62,073 nt of DNA, taken from assembly GCA_019232795.1 (NCBI GenBank), contig JAFANH010000046.1:1-62073 (forward strand). The letters are read 5' to 3'. The notes under the pieces are model-generated. The model searched no databases and had not been told where the DNA came from. It worked only from the letters and a program-made list of their open reading frames with translations. A program made the translations under genes and the position numbers. The DNA is from Burkholderiaceae bacterium (GTDB taxonomy: Bacteria > Pseudomonadota > Gammaproteobacteria > Burkholderiales > Burkholderiaceae_D). Of the stretch, positions 52,354-60,608 are shown piece after piece. The stretch's first letter is position 1, and each line of letters starts with the position of its first letter.

Positions 52354-53165
52354 GCGTCTATGTCGACAGCATCGGCCTGCTGGCGCCGGGCTTGAGCGAT
52401 TGGGAGCAGGCGCAGCCTGTCTTGCGCAGAGAGGTTCCCTATGTATGGGACGCGGTGCCGTCGGCCGCGCCGGCTATCCTGGCGCCGGCCGAACGGCGGC
52501 GCTGCATTGCCACGGCTCGCTTGGCGTTGACGGTGGCGCACCAAGCCTTGCAAGCGGGTGCGCCCGCCGACCTTGCTGCGCAGCCGGCCTGCGTATTCGC
52601 CAGCTCGGACGGTGACAGCCAGGTGATCGCGCAGATCATGGAAAGCCTGGCGCAGGACACGCCCGACGTCTCGCCCATCCGTTTCGCCAACTCGGTGCAC
52701 AACGCACCGGCAGGCTATTGGAGCATCGCCACCGGCCTGATGCAGGGTGCAACCTGCCTGAGCGCCTACGATGACAGTTTTGCCGCCGGCCTGCTGGAAG
52801 CGGCCACGCAGGTGGCCGATGAAGACATGGCTTGCCTGCTGACAGTATCCGACGTTTGTTTCCAGCCACCGTTCTTTGATCTGCGGCCTATCGCCATCGA
52901 TTGCGGCGCTGCCTTGCTGTTGCGCCCCGAGTCTTCCACGCGCAGCCTTGCGCGGCTGGCCCGGCTCGATATCGTGCTGGGGGAAAGCCGCCCCGCGCCG
53001 CATGTTTTCCCGGCCTGGCTGCCCGCGCAATACGTGGAGAAATTCGTAAGCAATCCGGCAGTGCGTGCCCTGTCCTTGCTGACTGCGCTGGCCGCTCCTG
53101 CCGGGCAGATTGTCGAACTCGATTATCTCGGACAGACCCTGAGCGTAAGGGTGAGCGCATGCTGA
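52347..53165 (+). CDS. Chain-length-factor-like ketosynthase (inactive KS partner)
   Basis: 272 residues, Ketoacyl-synt_2 type. Sequence follows an N-terminal KS fold, but where a nucleophile would be it has TCLSAYDDSFAAGLLEA and no cysteine elbow, and no HGTGT or KxxxGH motif is present; half the length of a KS. This is the pattern of the chain length factor ApeC, which pairs with the active KS encoded just upstream. Overlaps the KS stop by 7 bp (ATGCTGA) so the two are translated together. It should set polyene length; no catalysis of its own. Confidence 0.88.
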   Translation: MLSVYVDSIGLLAPGLSDWEQAQPVLRREVPYVWDAVPSAAPAILAPAERRRCIATARLALTVAHQALQAGAPADLAAQPACVFASSDGDSQVIAQIMESLAQDTPDVSPIRFANSVHNAPAGYWSIATGLMQGATCLSAYDDSFAAGLLEAATQVADEDMACLLTVSDVCFQPPFFDLRPIAIDCGAALLLRPESSTRSLARLARLDIVLGESRPAPHVFPAWLPAQYVEKFVSNPAVRALSLLTALAAPAGQIVELDYLGQTLSVRVSAC

Positions 53166-53632
53166 ATCCGCCCATCAATATCGCCAGCCTGATTCCGCAC
53201 CAGGGCGCAATGTGCCTGCTGGAACGGGTGCTGGAGTGGGACGCGACGCGCATACGCTGCAGCGCGATCAGCCATCGCGACCCGCAGCATCCGCTGCGCA
53301 CGGCGGCCGGTTTGCCGGCGGCGTGCGGCATTGAATATGCGGCGCAAGCAGTGGCCGTGCATGGCGGCTTGCTGGCGCCGCAGGCCGGCGCGCCCGAATC
53401 TGCACCCATTGCCGGCTATCTGGCCAATGCGCGCGATGTCAGCTGGAACGTCGATCGGCTCGACGATCTAAGCGGCGAATTGGCGGTCGAGGCCGAGCAA
53501 TTGATCAGCGAGGGCGGGCGTTCGATTTATGCGTTCAGCTTGTCGCATGCGGGAGAGATTGTGATGCAGGGCCGCGTGGCGGTCTCGCTCAATTTTGCCG
53601 ATCAAGGGACCACTGCGGGAGGTGCGGCATGA
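53159..53632 (+). CDS. 3-hydroxyacyl-ACP dehydratase (ApeP-like)
   Basis: 157 residues, hot-dog fold. IPHQGAMCLLERVLEWDATRI has the catalytic His (H14) of the FabA/FabZ-like ApeP family and GIEYAAQAVAVHGGLL the glutamate-bearing helix. It would dehydrate 3-hydroxyacyl-ACP to the trans-2-enoyl species, giving conjugated double bonds. Overlaps both neighbours (ATGCTGA with the chain length factor, ATGA with the ketoreductase). Second dehydratase in the locus, together with the hot-dog domain fused to the ligase. Confidence 0.93.
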   Translation: MLNPPINIASLIPHQGAMCLLERVLEWDATRIRCSAISHRDPQHPLRTAAGLPAACGIEYAAQAVAVHGGLLAPQAGAPESAPIAGYLANARDVSWNVDRLDDLSGELAVEAEQLISEGGRSIYAFSLSHAGEIVMQGRVAVSLNFADQGTTAGGAA

Positions 53633-54348
53633 AGCGCGCCCTGGTCACCGGCGGCAGTGGCGCCATCGGCGCCGCCGTGTGCCGCCGCCTCGCTGCGGCC
53701 GGCATGCACGTGATCGTGCACGCCAACCGCAATCTGGAAATGGCGGAACTGCTGGCCGAGGAATTGCGCTTTGCCGGATCGGCGGCGCAGGCGGTCAGCT
53801 TCGACGTGTGCGATGCGCAACAGACGGCGCAGGCGCTCGAAGCCCTGCAGGCGGACGGACCTATCCAGGTGGTGGTAAACAATGCCGGCATGCACGACGA
53901 CGGCTTGTTCGTCGGCATGGCGAGCGAGCAATGGCAGCGCGTGATCGATATCACCCTGAACGGCTTTTTCAACGTGACGCAACCGTTGTTGCTGGCGATG
54001 ATGGCGACGCGCTGGGGCCGCATCGTCAACATGTCGTCGATTGCCGGCATCATGGGCAACCGCGGCCAAGCCAATTACGCTGCCGCCAAGGCCGGCCTGC
54101 ATGGCGCCACCAAATCCCTGGCGCTCGAATTGGCGACACGCGGCATCACCGTCAATGCGGTGGCGCCCGGCATCATTGCCACACCCATGAGCGCCGACGC
54201 GTTTTCTCCGGAGGCAGTCAAGCAACTGGTGCCGATGAAGCGCGCCGGCACCCCTGAAGAAGTGGCCGCTTTGGTGGCGTTTCTTGTTTCCGAGGAAGCG
54301 TCCTACATCTCGGGACAAATCATTTCGGTCAATGGAGCGATGGCTTGA
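53629..54348 (+). CDS. 3-oxoacyl-ACP reductase (FabG/ApeQ-like)
   Basis: 239 residues, short-chain dehydrogenase. NADP-binding motif VTGGSGAIGAAVCRRLAAAG, NNAG (residues ~84-87), catalytic S in SSIAGIMG, and Y-A-A-A-K. It reduces the 3-oxoacyl-ACP made by the ketosynthase to 3-hydroxyacyl-ACP. Overlap ATGA with the dehydratase and TTGA with the glycosyltransferase. The C-terminus FLVSEEASYISGQIISVNGAMA is characteristic of FabG. Confidence 0.95.
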   Translation: MKRALVTGGSGAIGAAVCRRLAAAGMHVIVHANRNLEMAELLAEELRFAGSAAQAVSFDVCDAQQTAQALEALQADGPIQVVVNNAGMHDDGLFVGMASEQWQRVIDITLNGFFNVTQPLLLAMMATRWGRIVNMSSIAGIMGNRGQANYAAAKAGLHGATKSLALELATRGITVNAVAPGIIATPMSADAFSPEAVKQLVPMKRAGTPEEVAALVAFLVSEEASYISGQIISVNGAMA

Positions 54349-55160
54349 GCGAATACTCCATGGAAGCGTCGATCCTGCCGGTGCAAGCGGGGCAACGGGA
54401 AGCCAATGCCGACATTGCGGTCGTGATACCGGCCTACAACGAGGAGCGCACCATACGCGAGGTGGTCGAGCGCTGCCTGCTGCAGGTCGAGAAGGTGATT
54501 GTGGTCGACGACGGTTCGAGCGACGGTACGGTACAGGCCCTGGCCGGACTGCCGATCACTTTGTTGCGCCACGCCGTCAATCAGGGCAAGGCCTGCAGCC
54601 TGTGGGACGGCATGCAGGAAGCACGCCGCCAAGCGGTCAGCGCGATCGTCACCCTCGATGGCGACGGCCAGCACCGGCCCGAAGACATCCCGCGCCTGCT
54701 GCAACATTATCGCCAGACGCCGAATACCATCGTGATCGGCGCGCGCCTGCACGAATGGGAAAACATCCCGCGCTATCGCTACAACGCGATCCGCTTCGCC
54801 AATTTCTGGATCGGACTGTGCGCCGGCTATGCGATCAGCGACAGCCAGTCCGGTTTCCGCATCTATCCGGCCAACCTGCTCGACCGGGTGGCGGTTGCGC
54901 ACAATCGCGCTTCCGGATTCGTATTCGAAAGCGAGATCCTGATCGAAGCCGGGCGTGCCGGCATCGTCAGCACGCCGATCGCGATTCCGGCCATCTATTC
55001 CGAGCAGGCACGCGGCAGCCACTACCGGCCGGTAAGCGATACCTGGCGCATCGTGCGCATGGTGGCGGGGAAATTGCTCGCGCACGGCTTTTATCAACAC
55101 GCCGCGCCGCACGGCGGCAATGAGCGCAGCCCCGGACGCAGTCCCGGAAATTCGACCTGA
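54345..55160 (+). CDS. GT2 family glycosyltransferase of the APE-like locus
   Basis: 271 residues. GT-A fold: VVIPAYNEERTIREVVERCL (nucleotide-sugar binding), VDDGSSDGT, and the metal-binding TLDGDGQHRPEDIPRLLQHY (D-G-D-G). No clear transmembrane tail, unlike many polyprenyl-phosphate GT2s; the C-terminus is disordered and charged (HGGNERSPGRSPGNST). Would glycosylate the polyene or its lipid carrier. The start is the TTG overlapping the ketoreductase stop (TTGA), with GGAG seven bases upstream; an ATG five codons later is possible. In other APE loci this enzyme and the acyltransferase are one protein. Confidence 0.86.
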   Translation: MSEYSMEASILPVQAGQREANADIAVVIPAYNEERTIREVVERCLLQVEKVIVVDDGSSDGTVQALAGLPITLLRHAVNQGKACSLWDGMQEARRQAVSAIVTLDGDGQHRPEDIPRLLQHYRQTPNTIVIGARLHEWENIPRYRYNAIRFANFWIGLCAGYAISDSQSGFRIYPANLLDRVAVAHNRASGFVFESEILIEAGRAGIVSTPIAIPAIYSEQARGSHYRPVSDTWRIVRMVAGKLLAHGFYQHAAPHGGNERSPGRSPGNST

Positions 55161-55214
55161 GCTTTATCGTGCGGATAGGACCAGTTGCGGCGATTTGCTA
55201 AAATCGGCAAATTC

Positions 55215-56030
55215 ATGGAACGCACCGCTCTTGTCATGTCGACCCCGCTTTCGCGATTTTTACTCCCTGCCCTCGCGGCGCTTACCTGGCTGGTATCCGG
55301 GGTGGCGGCTGCGCAGGCCCAAGGCCAGCAGCTGGTGGTCCAGGCGGACCAGTGGTGCCCCTACAACTGCAAGCCGGGTGCCGCCCAGCCCGGTTACGCT
55401 ATCGAGATCTTGCAGGCGGTGTTCGAGCCCGGCATCAAGATCAAGTACGAAGTGGTGCCCTGGGACCGGGCCATGTATCAGACCCAGCAGGGCGATGCGG
55501 GCGCCGTCGTGGCCGCGACCCAGCGGCAGGTTGATGCCTACGGTTTGCTGACAGGACAGGAAACGGTGGGGAATTCCAACGACTGCCTGTATGTGGCGGC
55601 AGCCAACCAGAAGAAAATCTCAAGACCGCAGGACCTCGATACGCTGAACAGCGTTGCGATCGTTTCCGGCTATACCTACGCCGGCGACTTCAATGCCTGG
55701 CTGGGCAGACCGGAAAACAAGGGCAAGATCGTAGTGCAAAGAGGGGAAGCGCCGGCCGAGGCAAACGCCAGGAATCTCGCCCTGGGACGCCTGGACGGCG
55801 TGATCGAAAATTACCAGGTCATGTCGCACATCATCTACAACCAGGGACTCGGCCATGATTTGGCGGCAACCATCTGCCAGAAGCAGACACCGATCTATAT
55901 CGCCTTTAGTCCCAAGCTGGCCAACGTCAGGCAGATAGTCAAGCAATTCGACGACGGCGTGGCCAAGCTGCGTCAGAGCGGACAGCTCGCCAAGATCCTG
56001 GCCAGGTATGGCCAGGGCGATTGGAAATAA
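55215..56030 (+). CDS. Extracytoplasmic solute-binding protein (family 3 type)
   Basis: About 271 residues with a signal peptide (RFLLPALAALTWLVSGVAAAQA). The mature part is a type II periplasmic binding fold: QADQWCPYNCKPGAAQPGYAIEILQAVF, with a W-C-P-Y-N-C pair near the N-terminus that likely forms a disulfide; AFSPKLANVRQIVKQFDDGVAKLRQSGQLAKIL is the typical end. No permease or ATPase genes are adjacent, so it is either orphaned or serves as a sensory or periplasmic factor. The ATG at 55215 is uncertain; one at 55236 gives the same signal peptide. Relation to the polyene locus is positional only. Confidence 0.82.
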   Translation: MERTALVMSTPLSRFLLPALAALTWLVSGVAAAQAQGQQLVVQADQWCPYNCKPGAAQPGYAIEILQAVFEPGIKIKYEVVPWDRAMYQTQQGDAGAVVAATQRQVDAYGLLTGQETVGNSNDCLYVAAANQKKISRPQDLDTLNSVAIVSGYTYAGDFNAWLGRPENKGKIVVQRGEAPAEANARNLALGRLDGVIENYQVMSHIIYNQGLGHDLAATICQKQTPIYIAFSPKLANVRQIVKQFDDGVAKLRQSGQLAKILARYGQGDWK

Positions 56031-56065
56031 GTCGCGCAAATAAGCCGCAATAAATAAGCTGTGAT

Positions 56066-56094
56066 GGGGGCAGGGCTTTGAACGCCCTGCTCCC
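56066..56094. terminator. Hairpin between convergent genes, probable terminator
   Basis: GGGGGCAGGGC-TTTGAAC-GCCCTGCTCCC: 11-bp stem with one wobble pair, between the binding-protein stop (56030) and emrA stop (56123). Lacks a strong T-run. Confidence 0.6.
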
Positions 56095-56122
56095 TATTAC
56101 CGCGCCAACTTATTGCGCTAAC

Positions 56123-57286
56123 TTATTGTGCAAGATTACGCGCAATAATCGCCTGCGCCGCAGCCTCCGCATCGGTCACCGGCTGCTTCAGCGCCTGCGT
56201 GGCGTAGACCGGCGCAGCGGCCATCGGTGCGCCCAGCACGGCGCCGTCGCGCTGATGGGTGTCGACCGTGACTTGCGTCGACAAGCCTATGCGCAGCGGG
56301 TGTTCGGCCAGTTCCTTGGGGTCGAGCGCAATGCGCACCGGTACGCGCTGCACGATCTTGATCCAGTTGCCGGTGGCGTTTTGCGCCGGCAGCAGCGAGA
56401 AGGCGCTGCCGGTGCCGGCCGCCAGGCCGACTACCCGGCCCTTGTATTCGACCTTGCCGCCGTACAGATCGGTTTCGATAGTCACGGCCTGGCCGATGCG
56501 CAGGTTCTGCAATTCCGATTCCTTGAAATTGGCGTCGACCCAAAGCTGGTCGAGCGGCACGATGGCCAGCAGCGGCGTGCCCGGCGTCACGTGGGCGCCC
56601 ACTTGCACGCTGCGCTTGGCGACGTAGCCGGTGGCCGGCGCCAGCACGGCGTTGCGGCGCGCGCCTACCCAGGTCTGGATGAAATCGGCCTTGGCTGCCT
56701 GCACGCTGGGGTGCTGGGCCAGGCTGACGCCGCTGACTGTCGCACGGGCAGCGTCGAGCTGGCGTTGCGCGACTTCGAGCGCGGCCTTGGCGTCGGCCAC
56801 GGCTTCGCGCGCATGGGTCACGTCTTCGGTGGCCAGCGTATGGTCGGCTGCCAGCGGTGCGCGGCGCGCCAGGTCTTCCTGGGCGCGTTGCAAGCTCAGC
56901 TTGCGCTGTTCGATCAAGGCTTCGTATTGCGCGACGCTGGCATAGCGTTCGCGCAACTGGCGCACGGTGGCGCCGAGTTTGGCTTCGCTCTGGCGCAGCG
57001 CGACGTCGGCGTCGAGCGGATCGAGCTTGATCAGCGTAGCACCGCTCTTCACCATTTGCGTTTCGTCGGCATAAATCTCCTGCACATTGCCGGTGACTTG
57101 CGAACTCAGCGTGATCAGATTGCCGCCGACGTAGGCGTCGTCGGTTTCTTCGCGCTGGCTCAGCACGCGGTCGTAATAGATGGCGTAGCCGATGCCGGCC
57201 AGGATGAAGAACAGCGTCATGCCGACCAGCAGGCGTTTGCGCTTGGTGCCGTTCAGTTCTTCGTTGTTGCGATTTTCAGTTGCCAT
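56123..57286 (-). CDS. emrA: HlyD/EmrA family membrane fusion protein
   Basis: 387 residues. One N-terminal TM (LLVGMTLFFILAGIGYAIYYDRVLSQREETDDAYVGGN), a lipoyl/barrel-sandwich half (VQEIYADETQMVKSGATLIKLDPLDADVAL, mirrored in GARRNAVLAPATGYVAKRSVQVGAHVTPGTPLLAIV), and an alpha-helical hairpin between. Links the DHA2 pump to the outer-membrane channel encoded upstream. Start at 57286 excludes a longer frame that overlaps the outer-membrane channel gene. Last gene of a three-gene minus-strand operon. Confidence 0.93.
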   Translation of the reverse strand: MATENRNNEELNGTKRKRLLVGMTLFFILAGIGYAIYYDRVLSQREETDDAYVGGNLITLSSQVTGNVQEIYADETQMVKSGATLIKLDPLDADVALRQSEAKLGATVRQLRERYASVAQYEALIEQRKLSLQRAQEDLARRAPLAADHTLATEDVTHAREAVADAKAALEVAQRQLDAARATVSGVSLAQHPSVQAAKADFIQTWVGARRNAVLAPATGYVAKRSVQVGAHVTPGTPLLAIVPLDQLWVDANFKESELQNLRIGQAVTIETDLYGGKVEYKGRVVGLAAGTGSAFSLLPAQNATGNWIKIVQRVPVRIALDPKELAEHPLRIGLSTQVTVDTHQRDGAVLGAPMAAAPVYATQALKQPVTDAEAAAQAIIARNLAQ

Positions 57287-57320
57287 GATGATGGTCCGTT
57301 CCGTTTTTCTATTCTCTGGA

Positions 57321-58832
57321 TTACTGGGTGATGCCCGCAGTCTTGGCTGCGACGGCGTCTTGCGGATTTGCTGCGCCACTGGAGCGATAGCCGCCGCCGA
57401 GCGCCTTGATCAGCGTGACGTCGGCCTGCAGCAGCTGACTCCGCAATTCCAGCCGCAAGTCTTGCTGGCGGCCGACGGCGAGCTCTGCCGCCAGCAGCGC
57501 GCTGTTGTCGGCCAGGCCGCGCTCCATGCGCGCTTGCGTGCTGTTCAGGATGGCGGCTGTGGCGCGCACGTTGCTTTGCTGCTCGACCAGCTGGCTTTGC
57601 ATGCCTTGCACGTTGACGGCGGCTTGCGCCACGTCGCGCACGGCATTGCAGACCGACTGGTTGTAGTCGGCGATCATTTCATTGCGCCGCGCGCGCGTCG
57701 CTGCCAGGTTGGCCTGCAGGCGTCCGCTGTCGAACAGGGGCAGGCTGAAGGCCGGGCCGATCGCCATGGTGCGGCTGCCGTAGCGGAACAACTGGTCGAG
57801 CGAAATCACGTCGCTGCCGACAAAGCCGCTCAGGTTGATGTCGGGGTAGAACGCCGCCTTGGCTGCTTCGGTGCGCTCGAGCGCCGCTTCCACGCGCCAG
57901 TGCGCGGCTTGCAGATCGGGACGGCGCGCCAGCAATTCCATGCCGAGCTTGGCCGGTAGGGCAGCGGGCGTGTCGGGCAGCGGGCGCGGCGCCAGGTCGG
58001 CCAGCGCCTGCGCGTCCGCGCCCAACAGCGCGCGTAAGGCTTCGCGTTGGCGTGTGGCCTGCGTGGTCAGGAAGGCGTCCAGCTGGCGCAGGTTGGCGTA
58101 ATCGTTTTCGGCACCGTGCTCGGCGTCCGAGCTGGCCAGGCCGTGCGCAATGCGCTTGGCCTTGTCCTGTATCAGCGCCTGCTGCAGGTTCTCCATCTTG
58201 TGCAGGTTGTCCAGGTGTCCCCAGGCGTCCTGCAAGGAGAAATAGGTTTGCACGACGGCCGCTGCCAGCGTCTGCTGCGTCTGCGCATATTCGGCATTGC
58301 GCGCGTTGACTTCGCCGACTGCGGCGCCGATGGCGGCCTTGTGCTTGCCCCACCAGTCGAAATCGTAACGCGCGCTCACCATTGCCGTGGTTTCGGTGTA
58401 CCAGGCGCCGCCTATCGGCGGCGGGTAGAGGCCGTCAGCCGAATACAGGGTGCGCGTGGCGGCGGCGTTGAGGTCCACGGTTGCGCCGGCTTCGCTGCGG
58501 CTTTGCTGCACGGCGGCGCGCGCCGTTTCGATATGTGCGGCCGCGCTTTGCAGAGTCGGGCTGTTGCGCAAGGCTTGCTCGACCAACTGGTTCAGCTGCG
58601 CGTCGCCATACTGTGTCCACCACTGCGCCTGCGGCCAGCCACTTTGCGAATTCGTTTGTGCGAGCTTGATGTCGGCGGACAGTTGGGCACCGGCCAAGTC
58701 GCGTTGCGGCAAGACTTCGCGGTCGCTGGGAATGGCGGCACAGCCAGCCAATGCTGCCAGCGCCGTCAGCAAGCTTGCGGACACGATGCGCGCGCGCGTC
58801 TGCCGGAATGAGGAAAGAGTGAGCGGATTCAT
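57321..58832 (-). CDS. Outer membrane efflux lipoprotein, NodT/RND type
   Basis: 503 residues. Lipobox LAALAGC (Cys at residue 31). Two repeated OEP blocks: QLVEQALRNSPTLQSAAAHIETARAAVQQSRSEAG and LLARRPDLQAAHWRVEAALERTEAAKAAFYPDINLSGFVGSD (pattern). TolC-like trimer channel spanning the periplasm and outer membrane. Lies between emrB (4 bp upstream) and emrA (34 bp downstream), so the tripartite pump is encoded together. Confidence 0.93.
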   Translation of the reverse strand: MNPLTLSSFRQTRARIVSASLLTALAALAGCAAIPSDREVLPQRDLAGAQLSADIKLAQTNSQSGWPQAQWWTQYGDAQLNQLVEQALRNSPTLQSAAAHIETARAAVQQSRSEAGATVDLNAAATRTLYSADGLYPPPIGGAWYTETTAMVSARYDFDWWGKHKAAIGAAVGEVNARNAEYAQTQQTLAAAVVQTYFSLQDAWGHLDNLHKMENLQQALIQDKAKRIAHGLASSDAEHGAENDYANLRQLDAFLTTQATRQREALRALLGADAQALADLAPRPLPDTPAALPAKLGMELLARRPDLQAAHWRVEAALERTEAAKAAFYPDINLSGFVGSDVISLDQLFRYGSRTMAIGPAFSLPLFDSGRLQANLAATRARRNEMIADYNQSVCNAVRDVAQAAVNVQGMQSQLVEQQSNVRATAAILNSTQARMERGLADNSALLAAELAVGRQQDLRLELRSQLLQADVTLIKALGGGYRSSGAANPQDAVAAKTAGITQ

Positions 58833-58835
58833 TGT

Positions 58836-60383
58836 TTACTCCATGGCGGCGTGGTCGATGGCGGGCGCCTCGTCCTTTTTCGCCGGGCGGATCAATAACA
58901 GCAGCGGGATGACCAGCAAGGTCAGCATCAGCATCAGCCAGAAATCGTCGAGATAGGCGACCATCGCGGCCTGGCGCGTGATTTCGCCGTTCAGCGAGGC
59001 CGCACCAGCGCCGCTGCCAAGGTTGTAAGAGGCGGCCAACGCCGGGTCGAGCAAGGCGGTATTGCCGATGTTGATGTGTTCGGTCAGCGAGGCGTGCATG
59101 GTTTGCGTATTGCGCACCAGCAGCGTCTGCACCAGCGAAATGCCGATACTGCTGCCGATGTTGCGGATCAGGCTGTACATGGCCGTGCCCTGGGCGCGCA
59201 TTTCCGGCGCCAGCGTGCCGAAGGTGGCCGCGCTTAGCGGCACGAACACCAGGCCCAGACCCAAGCCCTGCACCACGTTCGGCCAGGCGATGTCGCGCTG
59301 CGCGAGCGTCAGCGTATACGAAGTCATGCTCCACAGCGAAAACGCGGTGATGCCGAAACCGATCGCCAGCAGGACACGCAGGTCGACCCGGCCGACCAGG
59401 CGGCCCACGATCAGCATCGAGATCATGGTTCCCAGCCCACCCGGCGCGGTGACCAGACCGGCGGCTTGCGCCGAATAGCCCATCAGGTTTTGCAGCATGG
59501 TCGGCATCAGCGCGCGCGTGGCGAACAGCACCATGCCGACGATGAAAATGAACAGCAGGCCGGTTATGTAGTTGCCGTTTTGCAGCAGGTGGTAATCGAC
59601 GAAGGATTTCCTGGCCGGCGTCAGCACGGTGTGCACCACGAAATAGGAAAAGCTGACGCCGAGCAGGATGGCTTCGATCCAGGTTTCGCTGGAAGAGAAC
59701 CAGTCGTTCTGCTCGCCGCGGTCGAGCAGCATCTGCAGTGCGCCGATCGCCAGGCTCAGCGTAACGAAGCCGAACATGTCGAAATTCATGCGGCGCGCGG
59801 CCGGCACATGCTTGATATAGCGGCCGATGCCGTAGAAGGCCATGATGCCGACCGGCACGTTGATGAAGAACACCCAGCGCCAGTTATATGCATCGGTCAG
59901 CCAGCCGCCCAGGGTGGGGCCGAGAATCGGGCCGACCATCACGCCCACGCCCCAGATCGCCATGGCCGAGCCGTGTTTTTCGCGCGGATTGATGTCCAGC
60001 AGCACCGCTTGCGACAGCGGCACCAGGGCGGCGCCGAACACGCCTTGCAGCATGCGCGACAACACGATCTGCGCCAGCGAGGTCGACAGCCCGCACAACA
60101 CCGAAGCCAGCGTGAAGCCGGCGATCGAAGTCAGGAAAACCGTCTTTTGGCTGAAGCGGTCGCACAGCCAGCCCGTCATCGGCGTGGCGATGGCGGTGGC
60201 GACGATGAAGGAAGTCAGCACCCAGGTGATCTGGTCGCCCGAAGCCGACAGGCTGCCCTGCATATGCGGCAGCGCCACGTTGGCGATGGTGCCGTCGATT
60301 GCCTGCATGATGGTGGCCAGCATGATCGACAGAGTGATCATGGCGCGGTGCGGCACGCGCTCGCCTGCGGCGACGGCGTTCAT
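58836..60383 (-). CDS. emrB: DHA2 family MFS drug exporter, EmrB-like
   Basis: 515 residues, 14 predicted TMs. TM1 motif QAIDGTIANVALPHMQG (DHA2 D-x-T-x-V-N-x-A), GWLCDRFSQKTVFLTSI (loop 2-3), GVGVMVGPILGPTLGGWLTDAYNWRWVFFINVPVGI (motif C region). First gene of the tripartite export operon, divergent from a MarR gene. Substrate unknown; EmrB homologues expel hydrophobic weak acids, uncouplers and antibiotics. Confidence 0.95.
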   Translation of the reverse strand: MNAVAAGERVPHRAMITLSIMLATIMQAIDGTIANVALPHMQGSLSASGDQITWVLTSFIVATAIATPMTGWLCDRFSQKTVFLTSIAGFTLASVLCGLSTSLAQIVLSRMLQGVFGAALVPLSQAVLLDINPREKHGSAMAIWGVGVMVGPILGPTLGGWLTDAYNWRWVFFINVPVGIMAFYGIGRYIKHVPAARRMNFDMFGFVTLSLAIGALQMLLDRGEQNDWFSSSETWIEAILLGVSFSYFVVHTVLTPARKSFVDYHLLQNGNYITGLLFIFIVGMVLFATRALMPTMLQNLMGYSAQAAGLVTAPGGLGTMISMLIVGRLVGRVDLRVLLAIGFGITAFSLWSMTSYTLTLAQRDIAWPNVVQGLGLGLVFVPLSAATFGTLAPEMRAQGTAMYSLIRNIGSSIGISLVQTLLVRNTQTMHASLTEHINIGNTALLDPALAASYNLGSGAGAASLNGEITRQAAMVAYLDDFWLMLMLTLLVIPLLLLIRPAKKDEAPAIDHAAME

Positions 60384-60466
60384 GCGGGCACTGCTGCGGA
60401 CGGCAGCCTATTTAATAGCAGCCTATATTGAAGGCAGGGGAATATGAGACTCATAATTGCAAGAGT

Positions 60467-60486
60467 TCTAATAATTAGACATCTAA
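60467..60486. promoter_or_regulatory. Overlapping palindromes between emrB and marR, likely MarR operator
   Basis: TCTAATAATTAGA (60467-60479) is a perfect 13-base palindrome; TTAGACATCTAA (60475-60486) is a second with arms TTAGA/TCTAA. The pair sits in AT-rich DNA in the 225-bp divergent gap, as MarR-family self-regulated sites do. Binding is inferred. Confidence 0.6.
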
Positions 60487-60608
60487 CTAAAATTGTATTA
60501 TGATTTCTCTGGAAAGACAAATGGTTTGATGGAAAAGGACAAAAATTGCCGAGGCAAACGGTCCTTGGCCTGTTATTGGATTTTTGCACCCTCTTAGCGA
60601 GGAAAACG

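Noticed and set aside
52347-53165. The chain-length-factor gene as a broken ketosynthase
   Set aside because: It has a complete start and stop overlapping both neighbours, and the family pattern of short cysteine-less partners fits better than decay.
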